Assembly: GCF_010093535.1 (NCBI RefSeq)
Contig: NW_022985173.1
Coordinates: 1,184,855-1,248,854 of the forward strand
Direction of reading: 5' to 3'
DNA length: 64,000 nucleotides
Source of the DNA: Lindgomyces ingoldianus
Taxonomy: Eukaryota > Ascomycota > Dothideomycetes > Pleosporales > Lindgomycetaceae
The notes beneath the pieces are model-generated. The model was given only the letters and a program-made list of their open reading frames with translations, was not told the DNA's origin and did no database searches. Below are positions 1 to 11,805 of this stretch, one piece after another. Both the position numbers and the translations under genes were made by a program. Every line of letters starts with the position of its first letter. Positions within the stretch are counted from its first letter, which is position 1.

Positions 1-1228
1 AATTCCTCCTGTCGGTCCAAGTGTGGTGATAATATGCAAATATGATGTAAAACTCACACCATAACCACCTCAACGCCCCTGCACTCTGCACCTGCTTCCA
101 ACACTTTGGGCGCTCAATTAGAAGCAACCCCACCTCTTTTATATGCAAGACATTGTGTGCTCTCTGCAGTGTACGGCACATTCCGCGCCACTTTTCGAGG
201 CTTCCCCCTACCAGAGCCTTCGCCTCCAGATAATCCACTTTCCGAGCGACGCCATTGCTGCACCCCACGACGTTAATTCCGGAAATATACTCCGTACGTA
301 CTCGCTTCCTCCGGCTCAGCTGAGGTCGAATGTCCAAAGGGACCTGCTCATGAAACTGGGGCGGAATGGAATGGCGGTGAGTCTTGTTCTTAAAAAAGGA
401 AGTTCAAATTTCTTGGCGCCCTAGGACGGTTCCATGATTAGATTTGAGCATCGAAGCCGTGCGCTGGTGATTGAGGATTGAGGATGGACGATTAAGCAAA
501 GACGGCAACTCAAGACTGTATTATTAGTAGTACCAGTCTCAACAAAACTTGCTCGATGAGACAACCGAACATCCTTCCGCGACAACCGCAACACTCCCTT
601 ACTCTCGCCTGCCTCACAAAGAGTCAGCATCGCGACACTAAAACTGGGCGGTACAAGCACCGTGAGACTGCACTGCAGGTCACAAGATGTTCGGGGGATT
701 CGGGCCAGTGTTAAGTGCATGCTGCATCGCGTCTGGAGTACCTTTGTCGGTTAAAAGTGGGCCTTCAAATGCCGACGACAAGCTGAGTCACCGATGCCAG
801 TCTGATGTTGAGACGAGACTCCTTAGCGTCATAACCCGACGAGCCGGCGTGGGCAACCTTGAAGTTTCGAAGTCTGAGCTGGAGTTATTTGGAGTGGAGG
901 GACCCGGCTGCAGGGAACACGTGGGTCGGACGAAATTACGACATTTGAGGACTTGCGGGGAATTTGACCTCAGTACCTGAGAAGGGTATTACTAGATTTG
1001 GAGGCTACAGTGTGGTATGTACAAGCCGATAAAGTCGGCGGATATCCATATCCCGAATACGCGGACCAGGGATTACCCAAAGGCTTTGTAGCCGGCGTTC
1101 TGAAAGGTGCATGGTGGTGACCACGCTGGTGGTAGGGCCGCGCAATGCTTGGCATAACCGGGCAATAACCCAGCTCGACCCCCGCGTTTCAACCCCAGGA
1201 GGCCTCAGCGTAGGTTTACTGGCCTGCT
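1..1228. other. intergenic region, no gene recognised
   Basis: Only short overlapping open frames with no recognisable domain or splice pattern lie here. The first 60 bases share a loose motif (TGTGATAATAT, then AAATATGATGT) with 8,120-8,175. The 3' end of VPS26 abuts the right side. Confidence 0.5.
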
Positions 1229-2403
1229 TCATGATGCAGCAATCAACTTGTTCTGTTCTTGAGCTAGTGTCAGTCCTTCTGGGGCCTGTCTGAACAGGAC
1301 GATCTCTGACTGTTTGAAGTATCGCCTCGCATCTAGATCGATAAAACGTTAGTCATGCCTTAACGGCGAACAATGCGCGGAAGCATTCAAAACATCCGAG
1401 GAAGGCTGTAAAGCAGTGGGTCACATACCCTCGTCTATGAGCACCAAACTGAGGTAGTATCGCGTTGAGTACTTCTTGTTGACTTCTCGGAAAGTGGGGG
1501 TCAGGTCGAATCCGCCCAGGAAGAGCCGGATAGGGATCGTTTCTCCTACAAACCAATCAGCAGCATATCCGGGAGTGCAGCTTGCCCAGTGACCGGTGGA
1601 GTGGGAACAGACCTCTCGAGGGAGAGCCATCCATTATCTCGAATCGAACCAACGTCTCACTCTCGTTATATTGATTTGGCGCCGCACCGGTCGTCTCCCT
1701 TCGTATGATGGAGAGTTCCATATGCTTGATCTTTAACCGCACTAGCAGGAAGTATATCCTACCCACAATGACATCCTTAAGGTGGTATTTTGACTTAGAG
1801 TACTCGAACTCGATGTGGAGGCAGTCCTCAATGCCGACGTCCATCTTGATGGAGCTGTTCGTCTCGGGCGGTATGCGGTACGAGTACACCCAGAGGTCCT
1901 TCTCCCTCACGACATCTGCCATGCGTCGAGACACGGTGACGCGGACAAAGTAGCGCAGCTTGACATTGATGCCGTTGTACGATTCGTACTGCTTCTCGAC
2001 ATTCTTGAAATTGAATTCGAAGGTCTGCGGGTGCTGGAGGTCGCCGGGCGCAGCAAGTTCCTGGCCTAGGGAGAGGAATTCGTAGTGGTTGCCCCGATCG
2101 AAGAACATCTCTGGGGCAGCCAGCCATGTCAGCAATTTATATGTATATCGCCAGGCGAATCCCCCTTTTCACGCCGGAATACCCACCAATTGTGCCAATA
2201 AACTGCACCTTGATGCCCGTGTGCTCTAACCGCTTTCCATCCTTAGGCCTGATTGTGACCGCGCCCTTGACTGACTCCCCATCTAGATATAACGGGACCT
2301 TCTCTTTCCTAGTCTTGTCGAGCTTGACGTCAACGGCGGCGCGGTCATCAGTGTCCTCGAGCACGATGTCGATATCGACGGGGGTGGAGAAAAAGTACGA
2401 CAT
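1229..2403 (-). CDS. VPS26: Vps26, retromer cargo-recognition subunit
   Basis: Retromer subunit with an arrestin-like fold that works with Vps35 and Vps29 in endosome-to-Golgi retrieval. The model has four exons: 2403-2187, 2110-1613, 1545-1429 and 1332-1229, separated by introns of 76, 67 and 96 bp with GT-AG ends. It gives 311 residues, close to the family's usual length of about 300-330. The start MSYFFSTPVDIDIVLED is the typical fungal N terminus. Family signatures follow in order: EHTGIKVQFIGTIEMFFDRG (first junction), FKNVEKQYESYNGINVKLRY, ELSIIRRETTG, FEIMDGSPSRGETIPIR (second junction) and REVNKKYSTRYYLSLVLIDE (end of exon 3). The last exon encodes DARRYFKQSEIVLFRQAPEG and a short tail. 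All four exons join in frame and all conserved blocks are intact, so the gene looks functional. Confidence 0.95.
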
Positions 2404-3652
2404 GGCGAGGACTTCTGCTGCCTTCGCGCGATGATGTGATGCTGCTGGTGGTGTTGACTTTCGTCTGTGGTTGGCAGCTTGTACCCCAGAATAGGCAGGT
2501 GCAATCCTCCGCTTAGTCAACCTCGAGCCTCATCACACCTCGATCAGCCTTACCGACTTCACAAGTCCCTCTCGCCCAGCGTTCACCATTCACCACCAGG
2601 GCCCGGGCTCGGTTGCAGGCTGCATCCTCGTCCTTCATTCCTCCGCACCCGCATCCACGTCATTCGCAAGCAGTCAGCATGGTCACAGGACCTGTTACCG
2701 CCAGTAGAGTGATGCAAAAGGCGGAGTTGCGCTCACTCACAGCAGCCTGCAGGCATGCAGCGCGGTGAACGCGCACAATCAAATGCAACTTCGGCTTGTT
2801 GCGTCGCTCCAAATTGCCATGGACGGTCCGCAGACTCAGCGCTTTTCCCACATCTCTCCTGGACCCCCACGCGCCATTATTCAACAACTCCTTTCACTTC
2901 TGGATTCAAGTGCCGACCATCCCATCACGTCCAGCAGCAGCCTGGGGCTGGCGCTCAAGTCAGCTATTGGAGAGCTACTACTCCATGCGCGCAATTTATC
3001 CTGAACTGAGGGGCAGTTCAGTGTTGTGCTGGCAGCCTCGTAGGTCACGCACTCTACTGCAGTACCTGACGATGACTGGGATCGTCCAAAAGTGCGGGGA
3101 CGGAATCACGGTAGGGCCTTTGATCCGCCACCAACATCCCACGCTCTAGCTGCCCTAATTTCCAAACGCCGACAACTTCAACTGCGACGTCAGGGCCTGG
3201 GCCGGGAGGCGCCTGGTTCGAAGCGCAATTCGCGGCCCCCAGTTCCTTTGACGCCTGCTGGATGGGTCGGATTTGCGCGCGATTCAAGCCGATTCGTATG
3301 CTGCCTCTGTCGTGACATCCAAATCTTGGCAATTTTCAATTCTGCACCAAACTATTGTCCCACCCTTGCCGTCATGCGCTCCGGCACCTACGCGGGAGAG
3401 ATTCACAGAGCGCCCACATTCTTAAAACACAGCACACCCCCCGTCACACTTGTTGAGAATGCTATTCACATATTACTGCTTACATTCCGCCGTTTACAGC
3501 CTTGGTTACATCCCGTCTCACAATACTATATATCTGACCACAAGTCCAACTTGATCGTCTGTCCCCTTGAGCACGAGCTGGCCGGCACCTCTCATCTCTT
3601 TTGGTACCTCGTCACCACAACACTTGTGATCCTTACCACTGTTATAGTCAAC
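2404..3652. promoter_or_regulatory. divergent intergenic region between VPS26 and gluconokinase
   Basis: About 1.25 kb lies between two head-to-head genes. It should hold both promoters and leaders, judged by position alone. The gluconokinase frame stays open upstream to 3092, but that extension is low-complexity and lacks family features, so it is treated as leader. No clear TATA box was singled out. Confidence 0.4.
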
Positions 3653-4405
3653 ATGTTGCAAACGGCCGAACCTCTCCACCAATCGTCTCTTCATTATGCT
3701 CCTTCACCCTCTGCACCTATTTCTACCTCTGCTGCTCCCGTCGTTAAGCCAAACCCCCCAGCCATGACTACTCCAGACCATCACCATATCTTGATTGTCA
3801 CCGGTCCCGCAGGGTGTGGCAAGAGCACCGTTGCTAAGTTCCTCGCCGAGCGCTACTCTTACGTCTACATCGAGGGAGATGACGTGAGTCTTACAAGTAC
3901 ACATCATGTTCTTGAAGCCAGACTAACCTGCCTTTAGTTTCATCCTCTATCCAACATCGAGAAGATGGCGGCCAATATTCCACTGGACGATGCTGATCGA
4001 TGGGACTGGCTGATCCTCCTTAGAGACCAAGCGTTGGCTGCTTTGAAGCAGGGGGCTAATGGCGTCGTCGTTACCTGCAGCGCCCTCAAGAAAAAGTACC
4101 GAGATGTTATTCGAACCGCCCGACTATACGACGAAGACCCGAATGCTTCTGTGCACTTCATCTACCTACGCGCTAGCCGAGAGGTTTTGCTTGCCCGAGT
4201 CGGAGGTAGGCAAGGTCACTACATGAAGGACACCATGGTCACTAGCCAACTCGCAGCTCTTGAAGAACCAGACAAGCAGGAGGTCGAGCGACTGAAGGAT
4301 GTAAAGATCGTCGATGTAAGCGGCAGCCCACTTGAGGTCGAAAAACTCGCCATTGCCGCGGCAGACCAGATTATGGCCGACTCCTCATCAGCGGCCACTC
4401 GGTGA
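3653..4405 (+). CDS. gluconokinase (GntK/IdnK family)
   Basis: Phosphorylates D-gluconate to 6-phosphogluconate with ATP, feeding the pentose phosphate pathway in the cytosol. Exon 1 (3653-3883) and exon 2 (3938-4405) flank a 54 bp GT-AG intron with a CTAAC branch site; the join gives the family motif IEGDDFHP. The Walker A loop is TGPAGCGKST. Later family blocks are DRWDWLILLRD, VVTCSALKKKYRDVIR and the lid-like VGGRQGHYMKDTMVTSQLAALEEP. From 3653 the protein has 232 residues. The in-frame ATG at 3764 would give 195 residues, nearer to the bacterial 175, and cannot be excluded. The 37-residue extension is Ser/Pro-rich and does not look like a clear targeting signal. Confidence 0.93.
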
Positions 4406-5193
4406 CCCGAGTTCCAGATGAAATTTTCCATTGTTTCTTTTTCTTTCCAGAACCTGCTTTCCCCTGGGCCTATCTCCTAGCGTTGAGCATCGAAGGCGTC
4501 ATGCGTGGGCATTGGGATGGGATATTAAAAATAATGGCGCAAAACTATGATTGATTAATATGTTATACCCTAGCGACAGGGGTATTGGGCTGTATTTGGA
4601 TACGATGTGGCGAGTGCGGGTTAGATTACGCCGAGTGCCTCTTTTGCAGAATACCAATATCGACGAAAGTTTGTTGAAAAGAAGATGTGCAAGGCTCAAA
4701 GTTTGGATGCTTGTAATGAGTAAAGTGACGTCCAAATATGCATTGAAAGAGCCAGTCTGTCGGGCAAGATGATCAAGCCATGATCTCCAGCTATCGCAGA
4801 GGCCCAATAGTGCAGGTATGATTTTTTGGTGAGGGGGGCTTCCCCAGATTTTGCTTTTTGGGTTAGTGATTGACCGGGGGGACCGAGATAACACTTTTAC
4901 TTTGATTTTTGCTCGTGCAGACGGAACCTTCTGACTTCGAAGTGAAAACGCGGAATGTATCCGCCTGAGGCTTCTGCGAAACGCGAACTGCCCGCGGTGG
5001 CCGGGGAAGGTTTTCTGGAGACTGAGCCGCCGGACGCTAGTCTGCTCCCGGCTAGCCTGCTTCCTCCCCCAGATTCTGTCATCAGGGCGACGGTTGCCAT
5101 CGGCTTTACATTCACCTATGATTTCCACACCTCGGGGCTTATGAGCCTTCAAGACATGATTATGTCTGCACCTCACAACTCTTCAGATCGAAC
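4406..5193. other. intergenic region upstream of the E2 gene
   Basis: Contains the gluconokinase 3' flank and the E2 promoter by position. A 225-codon open frame on the minus strand (4499-5176) runs through it, but has no recognisable motif and ends right at the E2 start, so it is not called. Confidence 0.4.
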
Positions 5194-6856
5194 ATGAAGA
5201 GCCTCGTATCTCGCGAAGCTGGACAGCTTTTGTGCCGCTACATCGTAACAAACAAGGCTCCGATAACACCAGCATGTCGTCATTTCAAGAACGCGTCCGT
5301 ACCGCGACAGCATCCGAGGAGACTTTTTCATGCTTCTTCGCGTTTGAAGGCTGTCAAGCCATATCTTTTGGCTGATATTGGAGAAGGTATGTTTTATAAT
5401 TAATGCTTCCATGAGGGATCCTAATGGATATAGGCATCACGGAATGCCAAGTCATTCAATGGTTTGTCAAACCGGGGGCCCGCGTCGAGCAATTCGATCC
5501 CATATGCGAGGTACAGTCGGATAAAGCGTCTGTAGAGGTATGGATCTCTGACTACATACTCGAGCGGGCAATGCTAAACCACGGTAGATTACTTCGCGGT
5601 TTGACGGGGTTATTAAGAAGCTCTACTATGAGCCGGATGACATGGCTAAAGTGGGCAAGGTACAATTCCTACCTACCTTGTGGTTAACGACGAAAGACTG
5701 ATTCGCGAAGCCTTTGGTAGACATCGACATCCAGAGCGATATCTCCCCAGCAGACGAAGCCCTCCTCAACGGGGGATCTAGAAATGAAGCGGAGAAGAGA
5801 GAACCACAAGAAGAGGAAGTCAAGGGGCAAGAAATAGAGGTTGGAAGGAATGATACTATAGCTACAATTGGAGGTGCGCCACCACAGCCTTCACAACCTC
5901 TTCCTTCAGAGCTCGAGGCCCCGCAGTCGAAACCACAACGGCAGCCGGGAAAGCATGCTACTTTAGCTACACCCGCTGTTCGACACCTAGTCAAACAGTT
6001 TAAGCTCAGCATTGAGGATATAGAAGGAACGGGAAAAGACGGACGGGTTACTAAGGAAGATGTGCAGAAATTCGCACAGCCTCCAAAAGACACTCAACCC
6101 TCAGAGTCGATTATTCAAACGGCAGCTCCAGTGCCAGTTCAGCAAGTCGAAGACCACATTCGGCCACTAACGCCCATTCAAGCCGGCATGTTCAAGCAAA
6201 TGACCCGTTCCCTATCAATACCACACTTATTATACACCGATAACGTCGATTTAACCGCCCTAAACTCCCTCCGTAAGAAACTCAACACCAACAAGGACAA
6301 AGCTCAGCGCATCTCACTCACGCCATTCTACGTGAAAGCTGTCTCGCTCTCTCTACAGCAATACCCTCTCCTCAACGCTCATCTCGACACCACCACCCCC
6401 GAGAAACCGCAGGTGCTTGTCAAAGCCCAGCATAACATCGGCATCGCAATGGACACACCATCTGGTCTCCTTGTCCCCGTCATAAGAAGCGTACAATCGC
6501 ATTCCATAGAATCCCTTGCTGCAGAAATCAAACGTCTCTACAGTCTCGGCCTTGCCGGAAAACTCAGCTCCGCAGACCTCAGCGGTGCAACGTTTACAGT
6601 CAGTAATATCGGGAATATTGGTGGCAGGGCTGTCGCCCCTATTATTGTCAGCCCGCAGGTTGGTATCCTGGGGATTGGAAAGATATCGCCGGTTCCAGCG
6701 TTTGGAGAGAGTGGAGAGATAGTAAGGAAGGAGGAGTGTGTGTTTAGTTGGAGTGCAGATCATCGGGTTATTGATGGTGCGATGGCAGCGAGATGTGCGG
6801 AGGCTGTAAGGGGGTTTTTGGAGAACGTGGAGAGTATGCTTGTCAGACTTCAGTGA
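5194..6856 (+). CDS. branched-chain alpha-ketoacid dehydrogenase E2 (dihydrolipoyl transacylase), mitochondrial
   Basis: E2 core of the mitochondrial complex that oxidises the keto acids of Leu, Ile and Val. It transfers acyl groups from the lipoyl arm to CoA. Four exons (5194-5386, 5434-5537, 5588-5659, 5711-6856) with GT-AG introns of 47, 50 and 51 bp give 504 residues. The first ~50 residues are Arg/Ser-rich with RRLFHASS, a mitochondrial presequence. The lipoyl domain follows ([18 protein letters not shown]) with the lipoyl-lysine motif SDKA at Lys95. A peripheral subunit-binding domain ([20 protein letters not shown]) comes next, after an acidic linker. The catalytic domain ends with the active-site motif DHRVIDG near residues 473-479. 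The early DIGEGITE and C-terminal WSADHR motifs favour the branched-chain enzyme over pyruvate or oxoglutarate E2. Confidence 0.94.
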
Positions 6857-7227
6857 GGTTTTCGTCGTCCGTGACACAGAAGAAGAGGACTGTATGCATT
6901 CAAACTAGTCTTATAACTTAGACTACATGTGGCGAATATCATCCTTGAGAGACTTTGCGGAATTAATCGAGACGTCCTTTTAAGCTTTCCCATGAATCCC
7001 GCCGCTGGTAAACATCTAAATTGTTTGCAGCACATGCAGCAAGTCTCACCAGACACTTGTATGATCTCAAACTGCCAAGACGATAGGGCTGAGTGGGACC
7101 TGCAGCCCCACCAAGCCACAGCATCACAACTCCAACCCTGCACCCTTGGGCTCCCACAACTTCTCACATTCCTTGGCCGTCCTCGAACCTCCCCTCGCTT
7201 TCTCTTTTCACCAAATAATCAACCACC
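6857..7227. other. intergenic region between E2 and VPS25
   Basis: A 371 bp spacer between two genes on the same strand. It holds the E2 3' flank and the VPS25 promoter by position. A CT-rich leader (CCTCGAACCTCCCCTCGC) lies just before the VPS25 ATG. No conserved open frame was found. Confidence 0.4.
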
Positions 7228-7917
7228 ATGGCATCCTCAACAGCCTCCTTCTCCAACTTCTCCACCGCACCCACTCTTGCCTCAAACCCGCCACCCGCAA
7301 AGCCATCCCTCAACCCCGACGAGCCCCCCGCCTTCATCTTCCCGCCTCATTACTCCTTCCCTCCCTTCTTCACCCTCCAGCCAGTCCTCAGCACACGAAC
7401 ATCGCAACTCGCATCCTGGTCCACCCTAATCCAATCCTACTGCCGACACCACCGGCTCTTCACCCTCTCGCTCATCGACGCGCTTTCCACTCCCCTATTC
7501 ACCAACAGTCGTATAGATCGGAAACTCAGCTTAAGGGATGCGTGGGCAATAGTATCATGGATGGCGAGCGCAGAGGGCGGGAATCGCGCGGAGTGGATAT
7601 CAAGCACCACCTCCACTACCAGCAAGAAAGCTAACGCGGGTGTGGGGGAAGGGGAGGACGGAGGCGGCGGGAAATGTTACGTCTACTGGCGACGCCCGGA
7701 AGAATGGGCGGCGGTGCTGGAAGAATGGGTGGAGCGGACGGGACAGCGGGGGACTGTGTTGACGTTGTACGAGATCTCGGATAGTGATGCGACGAGAAGG
7801 GAGGAGTTTTATGGTATAGAGGCCGGGTTGCTAGCGAGAAGTTTGGGGGTTTGTGTTAAGAGAGGGAAGGCGCAGATTTTTGGTGCAGAGGGGAGTGAGG
7901 GGGTAAAGTTTTTTTAG
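7228..7917 (+). CDS. VPS25: Vps25, ESCRT-II subunit
   Basis: ESCRT-II subunit made of two winged helices; two copies bind Vps22 and Vps36, and its C-terminal helix recruits Vps20 during multivesicular body formation. Single exon, 229 residues; other family members are around 175-200 because they lack the N-terminal Ser/Pro-rich tail and the linker here. Diagnostic motifs are FPPFFTLQPVLSTRTSQLASW near the start (the PPxF contact region), LFTNSRIDRKLSL, YVYWRRPEEWAAVLEEWV and the C-terminal GVKFF. A Gly/Glu-rich insertion of about 20 residues separates the two winged-helix halves. The ATG at 7228 has a good purine context (ACCATGG). Confidence 0.93.
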   Translation: MASSTASFSNFSTAPTLASNPPPAKPSLNPDEPPAFIFPPHYSFPPFFTLQPVLSTRTSQLASWSTLIQSYCRHHRLFTLSLIDALSTPLFTNSRIDRKLSLRDAWAIVSWMASAEGGNRAEWISSTTSTTSKKANAGVGEGEDGGGGKCYVYWRRPEEWAAVLEEWVERTGQRGTVLTLYEISDSDATRREEFYGIEAGLLARSLGVCVKRGKAQIFGAEGSEGVKFF

Positions 7918-8482
7918 TGGGAATGGTGGTGTGAGGGAAAACGATGTGTATGAATCTGGTGTAATGGAAGGGATGGATGATACCCCGAGGTGCGATGTAC
8001 TTACTGAACGTGGATCATGACAGGGGAGCAATTTAGGACAGAGACATGTATTCTGTTTGCTCCCTCTCTACTTCCAGTGAGAGCTTTAACTAAGAAACCT
8101 CATCCTGATGATATTCCACGTTGTGTGATAATATACTGTACTTGTACAAATATGATGTTAATTGGTGTGATATCTCCATCAATACCGTTGCCAACTCTAC
8201 CTGCTTCCAACCTTCAAGGTTCGAAACCCTTCACTTCAATAAAAGCCGAAGTCCAGCCTCGAACCCAGCTCCTACTTCAGTGCAAACTATACAATGGGGT
8301 CCTAGGACTTCCAATTCCCAACCTCAAATGAGCAGGCAGAAAAAGCGTCCTCAAACAAAGTATCGCCGAAACGAAGTCCAAATGCAGTCCACACACCGCA
8401 TCCTCTAAGACTATCCTTTGCCTTATCATCGTCACCCGGATGTTTATAAAATAACTTCCTCAAAAACCTGACATGGTGCCCA
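7918..8482. other. convergent intergenic region between VPS25 and the BRCT gene
   Basis: Both neighbouring genes end here, so it should hold two terminators and 3' UTRs. A stretch near 8,111-8,142 (TTCCACG, then TGTGATAATATACTGTAC) closely matches 41,352-41,380. Otherwise nothing recognised. Confidence 0.4.
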
Positions 8483-11239
8483 TCACTTCCCTGCATTCAC
8501 CACCTCCTCGTTCAACTCCCACCCCTTATCCCAATGCACGTACTGCGCCATCGCCACAAACAACAACCACTCCGTCTTCACAATCCTCGGAACCATATCA
8601 TGCTTCCCTGCGAGTTCTCTGAACTTAGTCCAAAGCGGGAATTCCTTCTTCACGCCCTCTGAAACCAGATACAGCACGTCACCCTCATCTTCTTCCTGGT
8701 TCTGACTGACTTCACCTTCAATGGGTGGGTCTATGGAGCGTTTGGATGCTGTTATATTGGTTGTGCGACCTTTATATAGTTGGGCCGAGCCGCCGTTTGA
8801 AGTGATGATGTCACGCCAGGTTTCGAAGCCCCCGCTGATGGAGTCGCTGACAAAAATGGTCCAGTTTTTAAGGAGGTGCTTTTGGTTCTGTTTGGCGCGT
8901 TCGAGGGCCTCGTCGAGGCGGAACCCATGAGTTTTCTCGAAGCCACGGTCGGCTAGGAGGTGCTTTTCTGGGGGAGGCAGTTTGTTGTGCTTGAGCGCAT
9001 AGTCGAGGTATGAGGTGCCGACAAGCGTGGGAGCGCAGGCCATGGCGCAGACGAATTTCTTGGTGCGGACGACTTTCGGAGCGCAGAGGAGATCGACTTT
9101 GCGGACGTCGTCGGTGATGAAGAGCCCGATTTCACGCATTTTAGCCTAGGAGTAGATGTTAGCTCTATAGAGGAAGATGTTGAAGATGAAGATACCTTGT
9201 CGTTTGCTTCCAGCTCTTGATTATTTATCCATCTTTCATTCTTCGATACGAGCATTCGGTACTTGATCGGTGTCAACTTGTCCTTCTTCGCCTTCTTGCT
9301 CTTCTTCGCGGGCTCTTCGATTTCATCTTCTGTTGGCTCATCCTCACCATCCACCTCATCGATTGACCGTTTACTCGCGGTAGAGTCTCGTCCTTTTGTC
9401 TTCTTAGCCTTCTCCGTTTCTGCATCCTTCTCACGCCGTCCGCCATGAATGACGCCTCCTTTCCGTTTCATCTCCTTTTCGAACTTGGCAATATCGGGTG
9501 CTGAGTCGTGAAGTTTTGTTAGGGCTCGGTCCTTGGCTCCACGGCTACCTGTTGTACCTGGGGTTTCATTCTCCTTGCCATCGATACGACGCGCCGCCGA
9601 AGGAGTTGAGATTTCTGGTCCAGTTCGGGTACGCCTCGTCTTCTCTACTAAGGGTGAGCTTCGAGCAACTGGATCGCTGCTCACGCGGTTTGGTATGCTT
9701 GATCCCGGAACGCCGTCTTGTTGTGCAGCTGCTTTTCCAGCTTTCGGTTTGCGGGCTTTTGGAAAGAATATCTTCTCAATCGCAGTGCGATCCATCTCTG
9801 TCTGCCCAAGTATTTCGCCCAGATTCGTCCGCGCCGGAAAGAAATTATATCGCGGATCCGTGAGTGCCTGATGCTTGTTCTTCGAGTAGCACTCTTCAAG
9901 CCAGAGATGGTTGACGACGTTGACGCCCCACTCTTGCGCCGCATCGCACTTCTCGCTCTGCATATGGGCGGTAATAAGGTGGGTGTTTTCCTGCTTGAAT
10001 GTCTTGGTGAACGTCGCGCCGCTAGCCTTCACAAGATTCTCAAGGTACACACGGGCTTCGCCAGTATAGCTAGAGATGCTGATCTTGAAGTTCTCAAAGC
10101 CAGGAATACCCTCGCGAGGCCGAGGATAGTGCATCATTCGGCGCATGGGGTTTGTCCAGGCGTCATACGTGACCAAATAGTAAAGCCAGCTTAAGTTTCC
10201 GACATCCTTGCCGGCCTGCGAGGCTCTGACATAGTCAGGTCCATCTCGGAAGTTGCACACGTAAATTTCTGCTTCTTCCACACTAGTTATCATCTGTCCA
10301 CCGCCTGCGATGATCAACCCCTCAATAACCCCCTTGAGGCGATCATTCAGTTGGAGGTCTTCACCCAACATGACCTTCTTTCCGCTGAAAGCTCGTATTT
10401 TACGCGAAGACTTGGATTCGGCAGGGGACGTGGGTGGGGCTGGGTCTTTTGTTGGTACGGGAGTTGTGGCATCACGGATATGGGGGCTGACTCGCGTGGG
10501 AGGAATGGCCCCGGCTTCGATGTCGAGAATCTCGGGGCTGGGGAGGGTGTATGGTCGTTCAGATATCCTACGGCCAACCTTTAGGCAGTCGTCGAACCTA
10601 AGCGTGTGGTTAGCGCCGATTAGAATGCATTTTTGAAGAGGTATTACCAGTGGGGTAGAACAATGTTGCACCGTAACCGCTTGTCGACGGCAACCTGAAC
10701 CCTCTCGTCCTCCATATCCAGTGCAATAAGGTGTGTGACAAACTTGGAGAGGGCGGTCGTATACTGTCCTCCCATTGCCAACACGCCACCTGCTATGGCC
10801 TCCTTGTCGCCCTCTGGAATACTCTTTGCGCAACATATGATGACCTCGCTCATGAACAGAGCAGGGTCGGGACTGTACGCGCGTGGGTTCTTCATTTTTC
10901 CGACCTTCACGCATGCATCCACCCATGATGGTTTCACAACGTGTTTGAATTGCTCAAGTGCTTGGTGGTAGTCGGGGAAGTCTGAGGTGGTGGAAATAAT
11001 ATGCGTGATGTCGGGGAGCTTCTCAATGCGTCCATTCGCAGCGTTGAAGGGGACCACTCTTGCACCATTTTCGACAACTTCGTTCCGTAGCTATAGAAAG
11101 TAAGCACGTGTATTCGGGGGAGACGGACGCGTCGATGTACCTGGCGCTGGCGGTCCTCGGATAGGGAATTAGGGATGATTGTGAAAATCACACCGTGGAA
11201 TAACAGGTGCTCATCGTCCAACATAGTAGTGTCCTCCAT
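8483..11239 (-). CDS. multi-BRCT DNA-damage scaffold, Brc1/Rtt107 family
   Basis: Brc1/Rtt107 proteins bind phosphorylated H2A at stalled forks and link Smc5/6 and nucleases to them. Four exons (11239-11141, 11090-10648, 10597-9196, 9145-8483) with three 50 bp introns give 868 residues, near S. pombe Brc1 (about 880). The N-terminal half carries BRCT-like repeats in a row, each with the Trp-containing signature: VKPSWVDACVKVGK, NIVLPHWFDDCLKVGRR, LSWLYYLVTYDAW and VNHLWLEECYSKNK. A long charged, Lys/Glu/Ser-rich linker follows (roughly residues 440-630). The C-terminal pair starts at REIGLFITDDVRKVD and ends near VKTEWLLFVAMAQ, as in the phospho-peptide-binding tandem. The start at 11239 was chosen because MEDTTMLDDEHLLFHGVIF leads directly into the first BRCT. 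Confidence 0.88.
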
Positions 11240-11805
11240 GGTGGGTGAGGAGGGGCAGTGTTGTTTCCGTGGGTAGCGTGGGACGAGACACAGCATTATA
11301 CGGCGCGTACTTAGGAAATCCTTGGCGCGAATCGCAGCTTCCTCTCGAGTCGCGTTACAGGCGAGTTCACGTGATGCCACATCCCCACTCTCACCAGGTG
11401 AACTCCAATCACTGCATTTAACGTTATTTTCGGGCAACTACTTATTTAACATTATTTTGGCCTACAGTGCTGAGAGCGAAGTAGTCACTGAGACCTCATT
11501 GTGAGCGAGTAGAGGCCCGCTCTTTGACTTGGAAGCAGAGTGAATGAAGATGTGGCACTTAACCTCGGCTCGTGTCCCTTCTCACGGCAATTTACCTGCG
11601 CGAGCTCGAAACCTTTCTTCCAAACACCTTGGCTTTCCCCCTTCGCATCGTCTCGGTTCCTTCTACTCTTTCTATCAGTATGCTGTAATTTTGTTTTTAT
11701 TGTCTCTCCTTCAAAATTGGAATAGAAGGGATCTGGGCTTTCGTCCTATCATAGCTCGAAACACAATTGCCGAGAATCTTCAAATTCGTCTTTCACAGAG
11801 TAGAA
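11240..11805. promoter_or_regulatory. divergent intergenic region between the BRCT gene and the alpha/beta hydrolase
   Basis: A 566 bp spacer between head-to-head genes, so it should carry both promoters. A pyrimidine-rich stretch (11,620-11,720) precedes the hydrolase ATG. No specific operator was identified. Confidence 0.4.

Noticed and set aside
3092..3652. Upstream extension of the gluconokinase frame (187 codons)
   Set aside because: Open by chance; no similarity to the kinase family, and better-placed ATGs exist at 3653 and 3764.
4499..5176. 225-codon open frame on the minus strand upstream of the E2 gene
   Set aside because: No motif, unusual composition and no splice or start support; it ends exactly in the E2 promoter and looks like a chance frame.
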